A DNA stretch of 64,000 nucleotides from Henckelia pumila. Lineage: Eukaryota; Streptophyta; Magnoliopsida; Lamiales; Gesneriaceae. Where the stretch lies: positions 6,076,001 through 6,140,000 of the forward strand of contig NC_133123.1 of the NCBI RefSeq assembly GCF_033568475.1, in the 5' to 3' direction. Under the pieces are notes generated by a model. That model was not told the DNA's origin. It was given only the letters and a program-made list of their open reading frames with translations, and made no database searches. Made by a program: the position numbers and the translations under genes. Positions 58,691 through 64,000 of the stretch are shown here, piece after piece (position 1 is the stretch's first letter; every line of letters starts with the position of its first letter).

Positions 58691-60214
58691 TGTAGCGACC
58701 CAACCCGGATCCACTACCTAATCAGAGTTATAGTAAAAGCGCACGCAATGAAAGTTTAAAGCGTAAAGTGCGGATAATTAAAATACAACAAATCCAATCG
58801 GCAGAATACAACCGACGCTATCACAAGTGTATAAATACTGTTATACAACCAAATCGAAGGTTCAGGATAAATAAATCCCTACCCTATACAACCTCGCACT
58901 CCCCAAGCTCAATCCTGCTGAAAGCCGCCTGGACCGTCCAGCCTCAAACCTGCCCCGCCACAAGGTACACAACGAATACCCAAACACAGGGGCGTGAGCT
59001 AGAACGCTCAATACGAAGCAATGATATAAATACAAATATGCGCACACAGATGGTTTAAAACTCAAGTGAAAACACTTGCTCATGGCGCCGGGAATATACA
59101 GTACCGGCTAGAGAGCTACTCCGTGGGGTACTCGTATACTCCATATCAGGGCTGAGCCAACCCCATCCTGACCCGAATACAAAACATGATACAAGTCTCA
59201 TATGGAAACTGTCATACCTAACTCGAGTCCAAAATAAGATCATTGTTCCCTATGGAGACTATCAATGACTCACATCTCTCCAGATGTAGTCATACGTAAA
59301 ATCATGTATGTGTTAAGACGGTAAAAACATGCTAAAATATGATAAAACATATAGCACATACTCATGCAACATATAAGCAAATATATCATGTCGGCTATCT
59401 CGGTCAGTACTTACGTACCTCTAACACTGCTGGTCAAACCTAGCTTCACTGACCTAGACTCCAAGCCTACTAGTCCAGTCTACTGCTACTACAATGCAAA
59501 TATCCACGCATCAATAATAAAGCTCTAAAAGCCTTAACTAAGCTATTGCATACTCCTAAATATTTTTAGGATGCCAAAGCTATACATGCGTCCGTCGTTA
59601 GCCCTTTGTTGACGATAGCCTCAAAACTAGGCCGTAGCTCCGCGACGACGTCTAGATCACTAAGCCACTTTCGGATTCCCCGTAGGATGCCTAGATCTCC
59701 CTAGATCTGAGTTAGAAGGCTTAGAAATCAGAGAGAAGAGAGGGAATTGGTGCGAGAAAATGAATTCTCGGACCCTCTATTTATAGGCAACGTTCGGAGC
59801 CTCCGAACCCGGTTCGGACCGTCTGAACTCGATCGGAACCTTCGATCGCACCTTCGGAGCGTCCGATTGCTCAATATTACGTCAGCCATGACGTCACCTT
59901 GCTGACGTAAGCAATGACGTGTGCCCTGGTCCAGATCGGAACGTCCGATCTTATCGACGGAGCTTCCGATCCACTTCGGAGCCTCCGATCCTGAGTTCGG
60001 ATCCTCCGAACCCGTTCGGAGCCTCCTGACTTGGTTCGGAGCTTCTGATCCATCCGAACCCTTGGGACCTTCCCGGCTATTTTCGAGTGTTCTGAATCCA
60101 TTTCTGAAGTCCGTTATCCCAACAGGAACTTATTTAATCATGTTTTACTTAATCTAAACATAATCACGTAATTAATTACTCATTAATCACTAATTAAAAA
60201 TGCTGGTTATTACA
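58691..60214 (-). repeat. Outer Gypsy 5' LTR
   Basis: 1524 bp, partner of 42354-43874. Repeats the TCGGANNNTCCGA array at 59789-60069 and the minus-strand CTATAAATAG word. Differences from the other LTR are mostly A/G and C/T changes. Confidence 0.95.
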
Positions 60215-60219
60215 ATATG

Positions 60220-60731
60220 ACACTAAGTAAAACTTCAACCAAATATTGGATAAAACAATGACAAATAATTGATTAATGTCTTATCATTTGCACAAACAGC
60301 TACTTCTTATAGAAAATTGATTTGTCGAGATCACCTGTGCTTTTTGACACTTGCTTAATCATTATTTTGTTACGTTAAAATAGTCAAATACCATAATTAT
60401 TCCGGATTAAATTGAAATTAGTTGAAGCTGATTATTTTGTTAAATTAAAATAGTAAAAATAAATAAATAAATAAAGCTTTGTGAGAAAAACTTGTGTGTA
60501 CGCACACATCCACACTATTCAACTTCTTTCTTAAAACGTCTCCTCTCGATTACTGACCGAAAGTTATATTTACTTGGTGCATCTTTTAAAGGACTTTAAA
60601 GTTTAAACATGCATATTTTTTAAAATTAATATTAATTATTTGGTAGGTCACCATATTACTGCCTTTTAAATAACTATTAAAATTCTACTTTTTCCCCGGA
60701 CTAACCAGTTAGCCTTTAAATTCTACTATTA
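60220..60731. other. Intergenic DNA after the Gypsy element
   Basis: AT-rich spacer with an (AAAT)n run near 60458. No gene or repeat supported. Confidence 0.5.
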
Positions 60732-61121
60732 AGGCACCATTTGGTTACCTATATTAATAATCTATATATAATTTATCTCATTCAGTCCTACGTTCTTTTT
60801 GTTATATTATTTATCCATCTATTAATTATTTATATTACATCAATCAAATCATTAATTATTTTTCTTACATCAATCAAATCATTGAATTTAAATTACTATA
60901 TTACCCTCTATAAATATTATTATTCATATCTTATTATTTTATTACAAGGACGAAATGGTCATTTTATCATTTTATATAAAATTTAATCAATTAAATCAAA
61001 CAAATTATAATATATCAATCAAATCAAATAATATATCAACTATCATTTTTTATTTATTTTTTATCATATTATATTATTTATCTCTGTATTAGTTATCTTA
61101 TCTTCCAAACCAAACGGTACC
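60732..61121 (+). mobile_element. Tourist-like MITE, copy 3, with TAA target duplication
   Basis: Begins TAA|GGCACCATTTGGTTACC and ends GGTTTGGTACC-type inverted text (AACCAAACGGTACC)|TAA. A 3-bp TAA duplication and such ends are typical of PIF/Harbinger-derived Tourist MITEs. About 390 bp; family members at 10096 and 15295. Confidence 0.75.
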
Positions 61122-61752
61122 TAAATATATTGATTTAAAATTTGTTGCTTTTGGAAAAGTGCATGGAATTTTCGTTCAAACAAAGATGACCTTATAGTGA
61201 TATCATGAATCTTTATTTTTGGGTCTTGCGCCAAGTACAATTTATATTGTATTCATTGAATTCTTATTGGTTTATACATTTATTTAGTATAATATAACAG
61301 GTAGAGTATGATTGAATTATTATATTTTATCGTTATAAAAAAATAATTTTATTATATCTCATGGTATATTCAATTTAATTTGTAGAACATTTTGATTCTA
61401 CCTATATAAATGTTCCTCTCATGCCATCCTAAGGGGTGAGGGCCACCCTGTATTTCATATCCTTGGATAATGTCTATACTGCTGATGAGCTCATTATTAA
61501 TGAATATTTTTAAGATAGGTGATTTGGCGTTGTTTTCACAACGATATACAAACTTAGTTAATAGAAATGCCTCAAAATTTATATATGATATAGATAGGGT
61601 TAATTGTTAATCACTCCCTAAACCAATTTATAACTTATTTATAAATCCCTACATAAATAAAACTTACTTTCAACTCCCTAGAGAGAAAAACTTTTGTTCA
61701 TAAATACCAATTATACTCTTATATCTTAAAATTCATAAAAAAAAATGAGAGA
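61122..61752. other. Spacer before the pararetroviral segment
   Basis: AT-rich, no gene seen. The junction between host and viral-like DNA is probably within 61550-61750, where the base composition turns A-rich, but it could not be fixed. Confidence 0.4.
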
Positions 61753-63768
61753 ATGGATAATAATAAAAACAAAACCAATCCAAATAGTATATATATAAAA
61801 ATTCAAATTAAAATCAAAGAACATAAACCATATCATATACATGTCTATGTTGATACAGGAGCAAGTATGTGTTTAGGAAGCAAACATATACTTCCAAATC
61901 ATTATTGGAAGAAATATGATAAAGGACTAAAAGTTCGAATAGAAGATGGATCAATAATCATGCTTGATATAGTAGCAGAAAAATTAAAAATAAAAATTGA
62001 GGAAACAAAATTTGTAATACCCATTATATACCAAATAGAATCAGGAATGGACATTATAATAGGAAATAACTTTTTAAGAGAATATCTTCCTTTTACACAA
62101 TTTGAAAATCACATAACTTTAAATAAATGATCATCAATGATTTATATTCCTAAAATACGAACAGCATTTCGTGTAGGAAATGAAGGATTTACAAAGAATT
62201 TTCATAAACGAAATACAAATCCAATAGAACTAAAAATAGAAAATATTTTAACAATTAATCATGAAAAATAAATCATGAAGAAATTTCATGATATTTGTTT
62301 TGAAAATCCTCAGGAAAAAATTAAGAAAAGAAAACAATTCATTGCTTTAATAAAACTTAAAGACCCTAATATCACAATCCGTGAAGCACCAAGAAAATGC
62401 AACATGGATGATGTAAAAATATTCGAAAAAGAGGTTCAAAAATTACTAAAACTTAAGATAATCATCCCAAGCAAGAGTCCACACTCTTCACCAGCCTTTT
62501 ATGTCAGTAAGAAAGACACTGATAAGAAAAGAATGGTAATTGATTATCGAAAAATGAATAATGCAACAATTATGGATGGATATTACATTCCAAACAAGAA
62601 TGATTTACTATCTTATATAGGAGGAATGAAATATTTCTCCAGTTTAGATTGTAAATAAGGATTCTGGCAAATTCAGCTAGAACCACAAACACAATTACTT
62701 ACATCATTCAGTTGTCCAAAAGGACAGTATCAATGGACTGTATTATCTTTCGGACTTAAACAAGCATCAGGTATCTTTCAAAGATATATGGATGAATCTT
62801 TTAAATCATATGTAGATTTTTGTTGTGTTTATATAGATGACATATTAATTTATTCAAAAACACTAGATGTTTGTCATAAAGATGGAATTATACTTTCTGA
62901 AAAGAAAGCACAATTGTTTAAAACAAAAATAAATTATTTAGGATTACAAATAGAAGATGGAAAACGTTGTTTACAACAGCATATACTTAAGAAAATTCAC
63001 GATTTTCCTAGTGAAATCAAGGATAAAGATCAATTAAGAAGATTTTTAGGATTATTAACTTATTCTGGAAATTAAATTAAGAAACTTGCAGAAATCAAAA
63101 AACCTCTTCAGATAAAACTTAAACAAGACTACAAGTGGAAATGGTCTAATGAAGATACTAATTATATAGATACTATTAAAAAGAAAATAATTAGTAATCT
63201 TCCTGAGTTATATTTTTCTTTCAATAAAAATATAATAATAATTGAAACAGACGCTTCAGATGAATACTGGGGAGCATGTTTAAAAGCTTATACAGGAGAA
63301 AGAAATTTAGAAGAACTTACTAAAACAGCTACTAGAAAAAATGAAGAATTATGCAATTATACATCAGGAACTTTTCAAGATGCACAATTAAATTATCATT
63401 CAAATGAAAAAGAATTATTAGCTTTAATATTCACAATTAGGACTTATGAAATTTATCTTATTCCTAAACCATTTTTAGTAAGAACAGATAATATGAATTT
63501 AACATATTTCAAGACAAGGAAAATATCAAAAAATGCAGGGAGAAATGCAGCAAGGCTAATTAGATGGCAATTGGAATTAAACCATTATCAGTTCGAGATC
63601 CAACATGTCAAAGGAACGGATAATTCATTACCCGACGCATTAACCAGAGAACTTCATCCAAATTATACTATCCGTAGTAACGTAATAACAAAAGATATCC
63701 TAAGTGATCCAGAAAATGACCGCGAATCGTCCGAACATGCCTTAGAAAGCATGAAGAATATAAATTGA
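61753..63768 (+). pseudogene. Endogenous pararetrovirus (Caulimoviridae-like) protease/RT/RNase H, decayed
   Basis: Old viral copy in the genome. One reading frame runs about 2 kb and shows, in order, an aspartic protease (DTGAS, 61852-61866; IIGNNF), a reverse transcriptase (MVIDYRKMN, LSFGLKQASGIFQ, catalytic YIDDILIYS near 62830) and RNase H (ETDASDEYWGA, NSLPDALTRE). The order, sizes and lack of an integrase fit the caulimovirid ORF V type, not Gypsy. Four stops lie in that frame: TGA 62128-62130, TAA 62269-62271, TAA 62656-62658 and TAA 63073-63075, so no functional enzyme can be made. No frameshift was noticed. The A-rich codon use differs sharply from neighbouring genes. Genus not determined; coat and movement genes are not in the window. 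Confidence 0.85.
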
Positions 63769-63900
63769 TGAAATGAGATTTATATTCAGAGACATGAATT
63801 ATTTTATGACTTTCAGTCATCCAAACATGCCTCAGAAAGCATGGAAAATATAAATTGATGAAATGAGATTTATATTCAGAAACATGAATTACTCTATGAG
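63727..63900 (+). repeat. Two-copy 90-bp tandem repeat after the pararetroviral frame
   Basis: The unit starting TCGTCCGAACATGCC (63727) recurs as TCATCCAAACATGCC (63817), each carrying AAATTGATGAAATGAGATTT. The copies differ at several bases. It spans the end of the viral frame (TGA at 63766-63768), so the duplication falls at its 3' border. Confidence 0.85.
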
Positions 63901-64000
63901 TAAAGACAATCAATCTCATTTATGAAGATTGATTCAATTCTTGCAAAAGAATTTCATAAATGAAATGATACGCATAATAAAACTATTTGAGTTACTCACG
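63901..64000. other. Right edge, probable further viral-like DNA
   Basis: Contains TCATTTATGAAGATTGA and CATAAATGAAATGA, which echo words of the repeat just upstream. Nothing else can be assigned before the window ends. Confidence 0.35.

Larger units (their letters stand above)
42354..60214 (-). mobile_element. Outer Ty3/Gypsy chromovirus, decayed, split by a nested element
   Basis: Complete LTR retrotransposon read on the minus strand. LTRs are 42354-43874 and 58691-60214, both beginning TGTAGCGACCC and ending TTACA or TACTACA. The flanking 5-bp duplicates are ATATG on both sides (42349-42353 and 60215-60219). It has a PBS for initiator tRNA-Met and a purine tract. Without the nested insert it is about 7.7 kb. 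Gag and pol (protease, RT, RNase H, integrase, C-terminal chromodomain) are present but carry one frameshift and three stops. The chromodomain places it among chromoviruses, probably the Tekay/Del group. The LTRs show about eight substitutions in the first 75 bp, so the insertion is not recent. Confidence 0.95.

Noticed and set aside
1-64000. CRISPR array, bacterial operon or prophage
   Set aside because: No spaced direct-repeat array, no Shine-Dalgarno-led operons; intron-rich plant genes throughout.

Overview
This window is nuclear DNA from a flowering plant, most likely a eudicot. It is AT-rich and its genes are split by short GT-AG introns. Its gene families are plant ones: a malectin/LRR receptor kinase, a TBL-type acetyltransferase, a class A4 heat-shock factor and CYP72A P450s. 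The rest is MITEs, a SINE, chromodomain-bearing Ty3/Gypsy elements and an endogenous pararetrovirus. An asterid is plausible, but the sequence alone does not fix the order. All gene models below were built by hand from splice sites, reading phase and family knowledge.

Layout. (1) 1-6136, minus strand: the ectodomain and membrane anchor of an LRR-VIII-2 (LRR plus malectin) receptor-like kinase; its kinase lies beyond the left edge. (2) 6.2-13.5 kb: gene-free DNA filled with palindromic-word repeats, MITEs and a solo-LTR-like block. (3) 13583-17590, minus: a five-exon secreted TBL/PMR5-type polysaccharide O-acetyltransferase whose 2.65-kb first intron is largely repeats. (4) 22654-24439, plus: a two-exon heat-shock factor of class A4. 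(5) 28.8-41.6 kb, plus: three tandem five-exon CYP72A-type P450 genes; copy 1 has lost the GT of one splice donor. MITEs, a Mutator-like element, a SINE and an orphan TATA promoter block lie between them. (6) 42354-60214, minus: a decayed Ty3/Gypsy chromovirus with perfect 5-bp target duplications. A younger chromovirus (44372-54486) is inserted inside its integrase gene, also with a perfect 5-bp duplication. The young element keeps an intact pol and appears to carry a 203-bp intron between gag and pol. (7) 61.75-63.77 kb, plus: a decayed caulimovirid-like protease/reverse transcriptase/RNase H segment with four in-frame stops, followed by a 90-bp tandem repeat.

The host genes do not form a pathway. 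The receptor kinase senses at the cell surface, the TBL protein modifies the wall in the secretory route, the HSF acts in the nucleus, and the P450s are ER oxidases of specialised metabolism. The P450 cluster arose by tandem duplication that included promoter DNA. The nested Gypsy pair allows relative dating: the outer element is older and more damaged than the inner one. I did not find a clearly new host gene system. The strongest novel candidate is the gag-pol intron of the inner Gypsy element, which could set the Gag to Gag-Pol ratio by splicing.
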